Part shown: in pieces, positions 24,077 to 35,600 of the stretch
Position numbering within the stretch: the stretch's first letter is position 1
Layout of the letters: the number at the start of each line of letters is the position of its first letter
NCBI GenBank assembly: GCA_031772625.1
Contig: CM062814.1
Coordinates: 360,317,750-360,381,749, forward strand
From: Pinus tabuliformis
Taxonomy: Eukaryota > Streptophyta > Pinopsida > Pinales > Pinaceae
Reading direction: 5' to 3'
Length of the DNA: 64,000 nt
Notes under the pieces: generated by a model
Databases searched by the model: none
What the model saw: only the letters and a program-made list of their open reading frames with translations
Told to the model about the DNA's origin: nothing
Made by a program: the position numbers and the translations under genes

Positions 24077-25343
24077 TGTTAACACCGAGGTTGTTCCCTA
24101 TGACTCCCAAGCGAATACGGCCGGGGTAACCACTAACCAATCTTTGGATTTCAGCTTCTAGCCAAGCTGTAATCAGAGAGGGCTCTCTCTTTATGATTTG
24201 TCTCTGTTATGATAGTATTTTAGGCTAGCTATTATGTTCAGGTTTTTTGTTTATGTTTTGGTTGAAGGATGTCTTTCAATACCTAAGATGTAATGTTTAG
24301 ACAGTTGTATTTCATTGGGCAATGGAGTCTAGAGCTGTGAAATGTTTGAAATGCTTCATTGGGAATGTTCAGACTGCAGGGCCTATTGGGTATCTCAATA
24401 AACAAAATTTTAATTTAAGGCTTAAGTGATGATGTATGATGATGCATGTTTAGCCAATGAAAAGAAATTAAGAATTTTCCATTAACCTAATGCTATGAAA
24501 GTGAAATATATTGTTCAGGAGCAAACTTGAATTCCTGAAACAAGGGTCACTGTGAAAGATATATTCTAAGAGTGTAGCAATTAAGAATTACACTTATCAA
24601 GATTATAACTGAGGAAAAACATTCATTAAGAACATAGATTGAGCTCAGGGTATTCCATGAATAAATCATGAAGGCTATTCTTTTCCTTTGCTGCTAAATA
24701 CTTAGAACTTAGAAACATTTATGGATTGTAAAAGATTGAAACACAAAACGCAGAGAGTTACAAAAAACTTATTGTATATGAGATGCACAGGGATCCTGCA
24801 AACTTCAACAAACACCATGAATGCATTCAAAACTCAGAACTTCAGAAATTCCATTTACTTCTGTTATTAAACTCTGCAAAGATTACAGCATAGGAACTTC
24901 TTCAAGAGAAATCAACAACAACCCCCTGCAAACTTATGCGAGGGGCAAATATATACAAACGGTAAAACAAAATATCTATGGCGTTGAGTCATCTGAGAAA
25001 TAAATATTTCACCAACTTTGTACATAACAACAGATAAAAAGTTATTTCTGTCTTTAATACATCATAAATGTTCATTTATATCAGTCAGAAGATATTTTGG
25101 CCTTTGGAGGCCACTGAGTCGGTTGGAATGATCTGCTTTAAATGCTGGAAAATGCGCTGATGTGGCTGCTCTGCTGTAACTTTTCGGTCCTGTCACCTGT
25201 AGCTGTCCATCTTGACTTGCTGGCCGAAAGTCCTGCTGAGTTGGCTCAGCTTTTATCTTTTCATGCATGCTGATTTTACTAAGTTTTCCTGTGCATGCCA
25301 ATTCGTATTTTTTGATGAACAACTTAAAGAATGGCTTCCTGGT

Positions 25344-28300
25344 CTATAGGATCATCTGTATTGCCTTTGTCCACCATTCCTGTGTGGGTAGTTGATGCCT
25401 GAGAATTGCCTCCATAGTCTCATCTGCCTCTGTGTATTTACAGAAGTTAGGAGGCACTTCAAACAGGTGATTAATTTCATTCATTATAAAGAATAAATTC
25501 TCTACTCTATTGTAGAGAATTTGTCCTGTAGCTGGCCCTGTTTCTTCTGAGGTGCTGGGCCTTTCAGTGATCTGACTTGTGGCAAATGTATTGACCCTCT
25601 TGGCATACTGCTCATGGGTAAGCAGTTTCCCTGCACTGTTCAGTAAGCCAGGGAGACCTCTGTTCTGTAATACCACAAATTTGTCCATAAATATGTTTAC
25701 CTCAATCTGCATGTCTTGGGTCCTTCTCTCCAATGTCTGCACTAAGTTTCTTAGCGTAAGGACCCTTTTTACCAACATAATTGTCTCAGTCCTATTAGGA
25801 ATTCCCATGGTTGCTAACTGAGAACTTGTTCTGTTATTGAGCACATTGACCATCCTGGTGGCAATTTCAGGCATATTGCCTAGAGCTGCCCTTGATCTCT
25901 GAATCTCCTTCTGTGCCTTTGCAATGAGCTCCAGCTGCTCATGGATTGTGTCAATATACTGCCATTGGTCAGTAATAGACTGGCCAATATTGGCCCATAG
26001 CACTGTCTTGATCTCGGCCACCACTTTATCCAGTTGGAGCTCCTTTTCTAACTCCTTTATCCTGTCTTTGAGGGCTTTTATTTCCCTGCCCTTTTCTGCC
26101 ACAGTCTGCTTGGACTTGTCATATCTTTCATTGACTTTGGCTAGTTTCTCCCTGGCCTCATTCAATTCTGTCATTTGTGCTTCCAAGGCCTGAATCTCAT
26201 TTCTCAGCTTTTGCATGTCCAGGCTTGGGGCCTGCTCTGTTGTTGCTGGTGGTGCTGAGGTGGATGGTGCTGTCTGTCCTGTTTGTTGAGGAGGAGGAAC
26301 AGTAGTTGGAGCAGTTTCCTAAAGATTTATTATTTCAGGAGGAGGCTGGGAGGTCTGACCTTCTTCTTTTTGCTTCAAAGCTGCCTGCAATGCTGCCTGT
26401 GCAGCCTCTGATTCTCCCAGCTTTTCTTGAGTCTGGATTAGATGCTTATATAGAGACACCAGCAAGGCTGAGGCATCTTGATCATGCCTCTGCTGGACAA
26501 TTTCATCTGTTTGAGGGTGAATTGGGGCTGGAATTTTGATCTTTCTCCTCAACGCTGCCATGTCTGCATCCCTCAACCTCAATATCTCTTGTATGCCCTT
26601 GATATCCTTGGGATCATGCCCAATTTCTATGATTATATCTTCTAAGGACCTAATTCTGTTGTCCTTAGCTTGAGAGGATGCCCTTTCCAACTCAAGTTGG
26701 GCAGCTGTATTATGAAGGCTATTCTCTAGCCTATAATTATCCAATGTTTTGTCTGCCAAGGAAGCATACACCATCTCACCCGTTTGTTTATGTAATTCAA
26801 TTTTGTCCATAGGGTGGATGTCCTTGGCAAGGACCTCAAGATTGGTCCTTATATAATCTGCAGGAGACTGGGGCTGTGCTACAGCTGGCAAAAAAAGACT
26901 CATGATCATTTTTCCTTCACTAACATCATACACAGACATCAGTCTTTGCTGGTTAGTGGGAGCCATTTTCAACAAATGATTGTATAGTTGTATCTTTATT
27001 GGCTCATTCCTCCTCTTTATGTCTATGAACTGTTGTTTGATTCCTCCTTCACCTTCTCTCTGCTGGCTTGAGGAGCTGACTTCTCCTCCCACTGTCCTGT
27101 CCTGTTCCTGTTGGAAGGAACTTGCGGATGCTTCTCTACTAGGTGGGCCCATGCCCAGAGACTGCCCTATTGGCATTTCTTCCTCAGAGAAAGGATTCAA
27201 TCTCTGTCTTTTCTCACCATGACTTATTGATGTGGTCAAGGGAGTCTCTCTGTCCCTTTTCCTGCTAGTATCCTCCTTTTGTGGAGTTTGGAGGATTGAT
27301 GCTTCAGCTGATGTTTCTTGCCTTGGAGGCACAGTTTGTTGTGGCTGTTGCTCAGTGGATTTTGGGGCTTCCACTGTCTGCTCTTGCTGTACAGGCTGCT
27401 CATGTGTTTGTTCTTCTTGTTGTTGTTCTACCTGCTGCTGTTGATGTACTTCCTGCTGTTCCACCTCTTTTTCTGTTTGCTCTTCAGTCATGGGAGGTGG
27501 TTGCTCTTGTTCCACCTGCTTTTCTTTGCCTTTGCTGGATGTCTGTTGAGTGTCCATGGCAGCTTGCTGATGTGTTGTTGAAGAAGAGGCAGATGCTCCA
27601 AGTTGCCTTTGATATGATAAGGAAACCTGTCCACAAGTTTCCAAGTCAGCCTCTTTTTGAAAATTCCTAGCCTCTCTCTCTAGCATTTGCTCTCTAGTAG
27701 TTGGCTCTTCTAGAGTGCCCTCTTTCCAGCTCAAATAATTTGCATACTTTTCAACATGAGGCAGCCTAACATGTGCATAGTTACCCAATTTGTATTTTAT
27801 CCTTCTGAGGGAGATAAAATGATTAGGGTCATAAGGTATCCATTTGAAAATGGTTTGCAATTTGAAGCCCTCTAAAATCATATCTGCCTCCTTCCATCCC
27901 TCCTCTCTTTTATTGTATAGAAAAGGGCCTAGCTGGTTCCTCACCTTCAGCTGCACCTTCTTATTCCTACTTTGGAAATGGAAGCAGTCTGCATTTCCAA
28001 ACTGCCTGAAGTATTCTAGGGCAAAAAGTCTCATAGGGACATACCTTGGCAGCCTGTAAGGGTCCAATTCATAGCCATATATTCTGATTACTGTGTGGTG
28101 TTGGTAAAAATACCAATCACCAATGCTGTAGGATTTGGAGAGATGGAGAACTCTCTGCATGTCATCGGTCAACCTTGGAGGAGGGACACCATACAGCAAT
28201 GTCATAGCTAGGTGAATGAACAGGTCTATAAATTCACAGTATGTGTATGGTGATTGAGAAACATTATGGAAAACTGAAGTCCAAAACACAACTGACCTTG

Positions 28301-29099
28301 GATTCCCTTGGGCATTAAGTTTCTTGAGGGGAATGGAGAAACCGTCTGGTTGATAAAACAAGAACAGGTGGTAGATGTATGAGGTGTATCTGAACACCCT
28401 TTCCCTTTGTAGATTCATTAGCTGTTCATGGATCTTTTCTGCAATATATGTGGCATAGTCATAGTGCACAGCTGGAGACTTTCCAGGAGAAAATATGGAC
28501 AGCATTGCCATTATTGTGTCATCAACATCCTCAATTCCCTTGTACCCCAGAACGTAGCTGATCAAATCCATTAGCATTCTGCCCAAGTCATTCAGGTAGT
28601 GATATCCAATGGGAGGAGTCCTCATAGTTTCAGAGCTTTGTTGTATGAATAACTGATTAATTTTAATGATCTGGGCACTTGACAAATTACTTCCCTTCTT
28701 TACTAGGTCCAGCATGGAGAGAGGGGTCAATGGCCTTGCAGAGTGGAAATGCAGCATCACATTTATGGTTTCTCGGGTAATATGGAACAAGATTGAGCCT
28801 GTAGGACTGAGAACAGCTCTTTGGCATGGATCATAGCATTCTTGGCACTTGTGGATCAAGTCTGGAAGGGCATTGACTTGAGGGAGGTTGTAAATGGGCA
28901 AATTTGAGTCCCAAATCCCCAAAATATCAGCTCCACCAAGGTATTGGGCTTTCAATTCATTTAGCATGTGAATATTGAACTTGGAACCCATTGGGAACCA
29001 GTCTATCATCTGATAATCTACATCCCCCAGGGCTTTCCAGTCTAACTCCCTTTGAGGGGCATTCAGAGGCTGGATATTCAAGGCTATTGGTGTTTCCAT
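25344..29099 (-). pseudogene. Element C LTR ORF, 3' LTR copy (one nonsense codon)
   Basis: From ATG at 29099 (context GCCATGG) the frame runs 1251 codons, broken only by TAG at 26319-26321; the other LTR has GAG there. Residues 1-480 look globular and include ILFHITRETINVMLHFH at about 104-120. Residues about 500-670 are a Gln/Glu-rich low-complexity linker. Residues 670-1251 are mostly helical, with a strong coiled coil at about 960-1030. No signal peptide, membrane segment, zinc finger or catalytic motif is seen. The orientation matches gag-pol. I do not recognise the family. The N-terminal motif recurs in the extra ORFs of A and D. A structural or host-interaction role is guesswork. Confidence 0.75.
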
Positions 29100-29231
29100 G
29101 GCTAGTAAGGCTTCTGAATTGTATGTAAACTGTTTTGAGTGAGCGGAAGAACGCAGAGGAGTTTCTTGACGATGTAACTGTGAATTGTAGGGAACAGAGG
29201 GCGAATTGAGCAAACAACAATTGAAATACCG

Positions 29232-29238
29232 TTTATAG
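29232..29238 (-). promoter_or_regulatory. Candidate TATA box for the element C LTR ORF (same site 43180-43186)
   Basis: Minus strand CCTATAAACGG, about 135 bases before the ORF ATG, so a start site near 29200 would give a 5' leader of about 100 bases. It is retained in both LTRs. Confidence 0.45.
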
Positions 29239-29708
29239 GATTGATTAAAACAGTAGCAGGACTGACTAGAGTATTTCTATGGTGAATTTATGTAATGGAG
29301 GTTTCTAGTTCACGACTGCGCGAACTACCTGTGAATTCAGGTGAATTTGGTCAAATGCAGGTTTGGCAGAAGGTCTGTTGCCTTGCTAGTTGGAAATGAG
29401 TGCCGGTCACTGGATGCTTAATGGTGATTTCGGTGCATTACACTCTCTTAAACAGCTTGCTTACAGAAACATGGATAAAACCAGGTGCAGGGAACAATTT
29501 TTAGAAATACCTTGCGAATTGTCGATAACAGTTGCAAATGCAGGTACGACGGAGGCACCCACGGTTTCAGAGTCGAGTTGTGCAGGTTGGCGCTAAATTG
29601 GTCGTAAAATGCATGCAGGAAAATCAATAGTTGTTTTGGCAAAAGTGAGAAAAAACACGCATTTTTGGCTAAAATATGGATTTTTGGCATATTGGCGCGT
29701 TTTTGAGA

Positions 29709-30029
29709 TGACGTCAGCATGACGTCATCAGGTGGGGTTAAGGTCAGATGACGTCAGCATGACGTCATCGGGTGAGGTGGCAAGCTGTGATTGGTGCACG
29801 GGATAATGAGGTGGCAGACATATCAGCGCAGGGGCGGACAATATTGCTGACGCGACGGCGGGGTGGCACTGACGTGGGTCCGACGTGGCGATGACGCAGG
29901 CATAACAGAACCGACGGTAAATGATAAGCGGTAATGGTTTTTCTCGGACCGCCTTTGATACGGTCAGGGTTTTGTCAGAGGGCGACCCGAGAAATTGTGA
30001 GGGCGACGCGTGGCAAAGGCCTGACGTCA
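29709..30029. promoter_or_regulatory. Cluster of TGACGTCA palindromes in the element C LTR
   Basis: TGACGTCA occurs at 29709-29716, 29720-29727, 29749-29756, 29760-29767 and 30022-30029. The first four form two pairs with 11-bp spacing, 40 bp apart. Further GACG/ACGTGG motifs lie between 29840 and 29890. This is the binding core of plant bZIP/TGA factors. It lies 0.6-0.9 kb upstream of the LTR ORF and is repeated in the other LTR at 43657-43977. Confidence 0.65.
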
Positions 30030-31364
30030 CCCTCTAACAGTTTCTCGGGCGCTAATCTTCGGACGTCGGGCCCAACCCGATATGCATAATGGTCGTCCGA
30101 TCAAAGGCGCCCGATCGGACGGTTGACGGGTCGCTGAACAGTGCGGACGATACGACAGCGGGGAAGTAATAAAATATTATTTTCCTTCGAAAGGTGCGCC
30201 CAGCGGGACTTTAGGTTTCGGCGGGATCATATGGTTTTTCAATGTAAAAATAAAAATACAAATAATACCGCGCCGATACTTTGGATAAACTCAAAAAAGT
30301 GGGTTTTTATGTGCTTTTTTCGGATAAAGCGGGTTAGGGGTAAAAAGGGGTTGTTCATAAGGTTTTCTTAGCCAACAAAGGATTTAATGGGTTAACTGGA
30401 TTCAGAAGGGAGAAGGGGGGTAAGGCTTAGGTTTCTCAAGCTGACCAGATGTCAATTTCATCCCTGACAGAGGACTTATTGGCTATAATGCCAAGGGGAG
30501 GGATATTTATACAATGCTTGGGGGTTTATACACCATGGTGTTATAATAGTAGGGGAAGGGGTAACATAGGGGAATTATATAATAGAAGTTTAGAAATTAA
30601 TGTGGGTGGAAGAGTGGATGAGGGGTGATATTACTAAGTTTATTTGAAAATAACTTAGCTTAGGAAGTAGATCAAAATGAAAAGAATTTAGACAAGAAAT
30701 GTGGCTTCTAATAGGACTAAGAACCACCATAAAACCACTAATTCTTCCATGAATCTCAACTGATGAGGGGATGTTAGTAATGAATGGAAAAGGGGAAAAT
30801 TGGGAAGTTAGACATGCTTCTTTGATTTGCTGCAACCTGATAGAGAAGAAGGAATTCTCAATCCATTGATTTTGCTTTGTGAAATAGGTTAGCACACCTT
30901 CAATTGTAAGGAATGGCACTTCTGCAACCCCATCTACCTACCCATCTATTTGCCTAGCATTTTTTGTTTCTTCTTGGAGGGTGCACTTAGACTTGCAGAC
31001 CCTTATTTGCCTTTTCTTTTCTCTGGCTTTTTTCTTTTGATTTTCTATCTACTGCTACCCTTATTGCTTCCAAGGTCCCAGATTAAGCAGTTGGGAGCCT
31101 TACTTCTCTACCTAAGCTACTTGTCTGCCAAGATTAAACAGTTTGGACAGACTTCTTTCTCTATTCTACAACTGAAAATTTAAAACATGGCATGATCCAG
31201 ATTAGGCAGTTGGACCATCCATCAAAATTGAGTCTATATCAAGCTATATGCACAGCTTGTCTCCTCTTGGAAATATGGGATCTTTGCATCATCAAAGCAG
31301 AGCATATTTGGACCTTTCCCTGCCAATCATGAAATATGAAACCTATTGGTATAGGTAGCTAACA

Positions 31365-31620
31365 GTGGCTCCACATGGGGATGGTTTTTCATTAGAAAGA
31401 CCAAGAACAGCAGGTCAGAATGCCTTGGCCTTTGACTGCTTTCACCAATACTTGCAGTATGCTGCCTTAAAATGCCATAAATGTGCTCTTCCCATCTTGG
31501 TAGATCTCTGATCCTATTTGCCTTTTGCTGATAGTTAATAAACTTGCGAAACTGCATTTTTACATCCTACAGAGAGTCATATATACACTTGAATATGTAC
31601 AATGGAAACTCAGGCTGCAC
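31365..31620 (-). other. Element C 3' internal end, no clear polypurine tract
   Basis: About 256 bases between the integrase stop and the 3' LTR. The bases beside the LTR read CCCCATGTGGAGCCAC on the minus strand, which is not purine-rich. I see no gene. Confidence 0.6.
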
Positions 31621-32691
31621 TTATGGGTAGTAGTCAAAATAGTGCTTCAGCATCCTGCCATTCACAGGACCTTCATCCAAATCAGTTTCATTAAGGCTTT
31701 TAAGGAAATAAGTGTTGTTTCCTTGTACTGCTTGGACAGCAAATGGTCCTCTCCAAAGGGAATCAAATTTTCCATGTTTTCCTTTATCTTCCCTTCTTGA
31801 ATCCCACTTGAGGACTTTGTCACCAATGTTGAAATCTTCTGCCTTAGTTCTTCTGTCAAAGGCCTTCTTTAATTTCTCTTGTAAAACTTGAACTCTGCTG
31901 TGGACTTGATCTCTAGTTTGCTGCAAGCATATTATTTGATTGATCCTTCTTTGCATATCATTTGGTTCAGCTTGGCTTTCTTGAAGAAGTTTCATGACAG
32001 GAACTCCTAGTGATGAAGGGAGTTTGGCTTCTAATCCATAAACTAACTCATATGGGCTGGTCCCAATCGATCTCTTGGTTGTTAGTCTATCTGCCCATAG
32101 GGCATTCACAAGTTTATTATGCCAATTCTTTTTGTTCTCTTCTAACACTTTCTTTATAATGTTTACCAGGCTTTTATTTGATGACTCAGCAAGGCCATTT
32201 CCTTGGGGATAGTATGCAGTAGAATGGCCCAAGGTAATGTGAAATTTGTGGCAGAAATTCACCATCTTCTTGGATCTGAAAGCAGCAGCATTGTCTGTTA
32301 TTATTTTGTCAGGACAACCAAATCTAGCCAATATGTTATTCTCCAAAAACTGAATGATTGTCGAATCATTTGCTTGTCTGCATGGAACAGCTTCAATCCA
32401 CTTAGTGAAGTAGTCTGTGGCTGTTAAGATCCATCTATGTTGGCCTGAAGACGAGGGATGAATTTCCCCAATGAAATCCAAGCCCCATTGTTGAAAAGGT
32501 CTCTCTGTTGCAATAGGCCTTAAAGGAAGTGGCAGTAACTGTCTCTTTCCCTCAAACACTTGACATTTATGACATGAGGTGGTGAATTTCTTGATATCAG
32601 AGAACATGGTGGGCCAATAGTAACCAGCCCTCAGTATTTTATCCACAGTGGACTTCCAATACAAGTGTCCACCACAGTCACCTGCATGAAA
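31621..32691 (-). pseudogene. Element C integrase
   Basis: The frame continues from RT-RNase H after a single TAA at 32692-32694. The zinc-binding HHCC segment runs from just after that stop (FHAGDCGGH, then SCHKC). The core shows GLDFIGEI, IITDNAAAF and GNGLAESSNK, giving D, D and E in place. The C-terminal part (LVYGLEAKLPSS, then WRGPFAVQAV) is the usual Ty3 tail, with no chromodomain seen. The enzyme would insert the DNA copy into the genome. The only defect seen is the stop upstream, which separates it from RT. Confidence 0.85.
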
Positions 32692-35600
32692 TTATTTTAT
32701 GATATTGTTAGTCTCATTCTCAATTAAGCAGCTTAACAATATCCCTTCATGGTTTTTCCAAAGTAAATTTCCATCCATAACAGAGAATTTAGAAGCTTTC
32801 ATTTTTAAGAACCTACATTTAGTTTTGGACAATCCTGGGGGAGCACACAGGTTTTGCAATACATAACATATATCAGAGTACCAAGGGGATTGTTCAAAGG
32901 CTACATTGATCTTTGGAGTCGCCAGCTCCGGTTCACTGTCCAGCTGGTTGATGTCTAAGGCTTGGAAGTTTGCTTCTGTCATTAGTTTGGCCAAACCTTG
33001 CCCTTTTATTAGTTTTGTAGGTTTTATCTCAATATCAAACTCCAAAATGTTGGCAATCCACTTTCCTCTTCTGCCCTCTAAATTTTCTTGGGTGAGAATG
33101 TCTTTGACAATAGGACTTGGTACATAAGCTATAACATGTGAATAGAGGATGTAGATCCTAAAGTCTTTGATGGCCTTGACCAAAGCATAAGCTTGTTTCT
33201 CCATGATTTGGTATTTTAGGGGAGCATCTCTAAGAGCTCTACTAAAGAAAGCAATGGGTTTCTCATTTCCTTGGTCATCTTTCTGTAATAAAACAACAGC
33301 AATAGTATGTTGGGAGGCAAAGGAAAAAATGATGAAATCTTTATCAAATTGAGGATTTGTTAAGACTGGAGTTTGAGTAAGGGCCAATTTTATACCTTCA
33401 AAGGCTTGATTTGCTTCAACAGTCCATTTCACTTTTGAATCCTTCTTTAGCATGTTATTTAGCAATCTGATCAGTTCTGCTAAGTTTGGGATAAACCTTC
33501 TCAAGAAATTGATTTTTCCCAAGAATCCTTGCAATTCTTTGATATTTCTTGGGTGGGGCATTTGTAAGATAGCCTGTATCCTGTCTGGGTCAATTCTAAT
33601 GCCATCCTTTGAAATAATATGTCCCAACAGCTTGCCTTCTTCCAAACCAAACAGAGACTTCTTTGGATTTAAGGAAATTCCATATTTCCTGCATGTTAAG
33701 AAGATCTGCCTCAAGTGTTTCAAATGTTCTTGGTCAGATTTTGAAAAAGGTGTGAGATCATCTAAATAAATGACAAGAAAGTCATGAATCTCCTTGGCAA
33801 AAGCAATATCCATTGCTCTTTGAAATGTTGCCCCTGCATTTTTCAATCCAAAAGGCATTTTTACATATTTGAAAGTTCCCCATGGGGTTGTAAATGCAGT
33901 TTTGTCTTGATCATCAGGGTGTACTAAGATTTGATTAAAACCTGAGAATCCATCAAGTAATGAGATTCTTGAGGCACCTACCACTCGTTGAAGAATGTGA
34001 TCCATCTTGGGTAGGGGATAATTGTCTTTGAGGGATACTTGATTCAAGTTCCTAAGATCCACACAAAGCCTTATTTCACTAGTTTTCTTTCTTGTGGGCA
34101 CCAAATTTGAAATCCAATCATAAAACCTGATTGGTGCTATGATACCAGCTTTAAACATTTTTTGCAATTCCTTTTCAATTGAAGGGAGGAGCATGGGATT
34201 AATCCTTATCAATTTTTGTTTGAATGGCTTCTGATTAGGCTTGAGAGGGATAGTATGCTGGATAACAGAGGTGTCATAGGATTTTAAATCCTCATAACCC
34301 CATGCAAAGACATCCTGGAATTCTTTGAAAAGGTCAATGTATTTGGGTTTTTGATCAGGAGGCAGAGATGCAGATAGCTTTATTATCTTGGGCTTATCAA
34401 CCGTGCCAATGTTGCACTCTTCAATGGCTGCATTTAGGGGCTGCATTTTTGGTTTTCTAGGGATGTCATTTGAGTCAAAGATGTCTTCTAATGGAGTTAC
34501 ACCTGTTGGGAGAAAATTGTCTCTCAGCTCGATGATTTCACCCTCTACCACAGCTATTTCCTCATGATTGGTTTGCTGAATTTGTAGTATGTTCTCTTTG
34601 TTGAAAATAGTTGGATTTAGCATTTGTTTTGCTGTTTTGGGTGATATTGGGTGGTTGGTCTGTTCAAACTGTATTTGTGATTGACTTGCTCTTTCAAGTA
34701 TTTGTGATTGACTTGCTCTTTCAATGTCAATATTTAGTCCTGCAAATTCTTGTTGCAAGGTCAAGAAATTGTTTATTTGTGCATCATCTTCAAATACCTG
34801 CCAGTCTTTGACATTGTTTGGGACAGAAGGTCTGTGTTTTACCTCAGCTGTAAAGCAATGATGGGGCTCAAAAGGCAGCTTGCAGGTACTTGCAAATGTG
34901 GCTAAACTATGGGCATGCAAGTTCTGGGTTCTGGGAATCTTAGTAATTTGAAATTCAGTGAAGAAGCTTAGTATTTCAGCCACAGCAGACCTATAAGACC
35001 TCAGTCTCTTGTCATTGGTGACAAAATTTCCCTTCACTTGTTGGATGACTAAATCTGAATCCCCCATAATTGAGACCTTTGTGGCTTGTAAGAACTTTAC
35101 TGGCTTGAGGCCTAGTAAAAGAGCTTCATATTCTGCCATATTATTAGTACACTTGAAATTCAGTCTATAGGCTCGGCCTTCTGCCTGACTGTCTTGTTTA
35201 TTATGTATCCAAACTCCAGCTCCTGCCCCTAATCTGTTGACTGACCCATCAAATTCAAGGAACCATAGTATCTCTGGTTCCAGGGAGGACTTAATGACCT
35301 CCTTGTGTGCTGGAATTGTAAGTTGAAGCTGTGGTTTGCCATCTGGTTGGTTTTCTAGGGCAGTGTGCTCACTTGATGGAACCTGTTCGCTTTCTTGAGC
35401 AGCAGCTGTGTTTAATATTTGCTTAATCCTTGTTTCTTGGGTAGCAATTTGCTCATTTGTGTCTTCCTCTTGTAAGAGTGTCTTGGGTTCAACCTCATTG
35501 TCTGAGAGAGTTGCATTATCATTGAAGCGAATGTATGAGTCTATGTCTGAATGGACAGCGTAGATGGGAAAGTTTTGGGGCTTTTCTTCACTTCTGACCA

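Larger units (their letters stand above)
24077..31364 (-). repeat. Element C 3' LTR, 7288 bp
   Basis: Plus-strand ends are TGTTAACACC and GGTAGCTAACA. In transcriptional sense (right to left): about 1.3 kb of upstream sequence; a GC-rich ACGT-box cluster (29.7-30.1 kb); a TATA candidate (29232-29238); the LTR ORF (29099-25344); then 1.27 kb of 3' sequence. An 86-codon open block at 25062-25322 follows the ORF in the same frame after a TAG present in both LTRs. Confidence 0.92.

Noticed and set aside
27232-27670. Plus-strand open frames rich in Cys or Leu inside C's LTR (also 41181-41619)
   Set aside because: They are antisense shadows of the Gln/Glu-rich linker of the LTR ORF; the composition follows from CAG/CAA repeats.
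30590-30919. 109-codon minus-strand frame in both C LTRs (also 44537-44866)
   Set aside because: Present in both only because the LTRs are about 98 percent alike; no domain-like features and it lies upstream of the promoter cluster.
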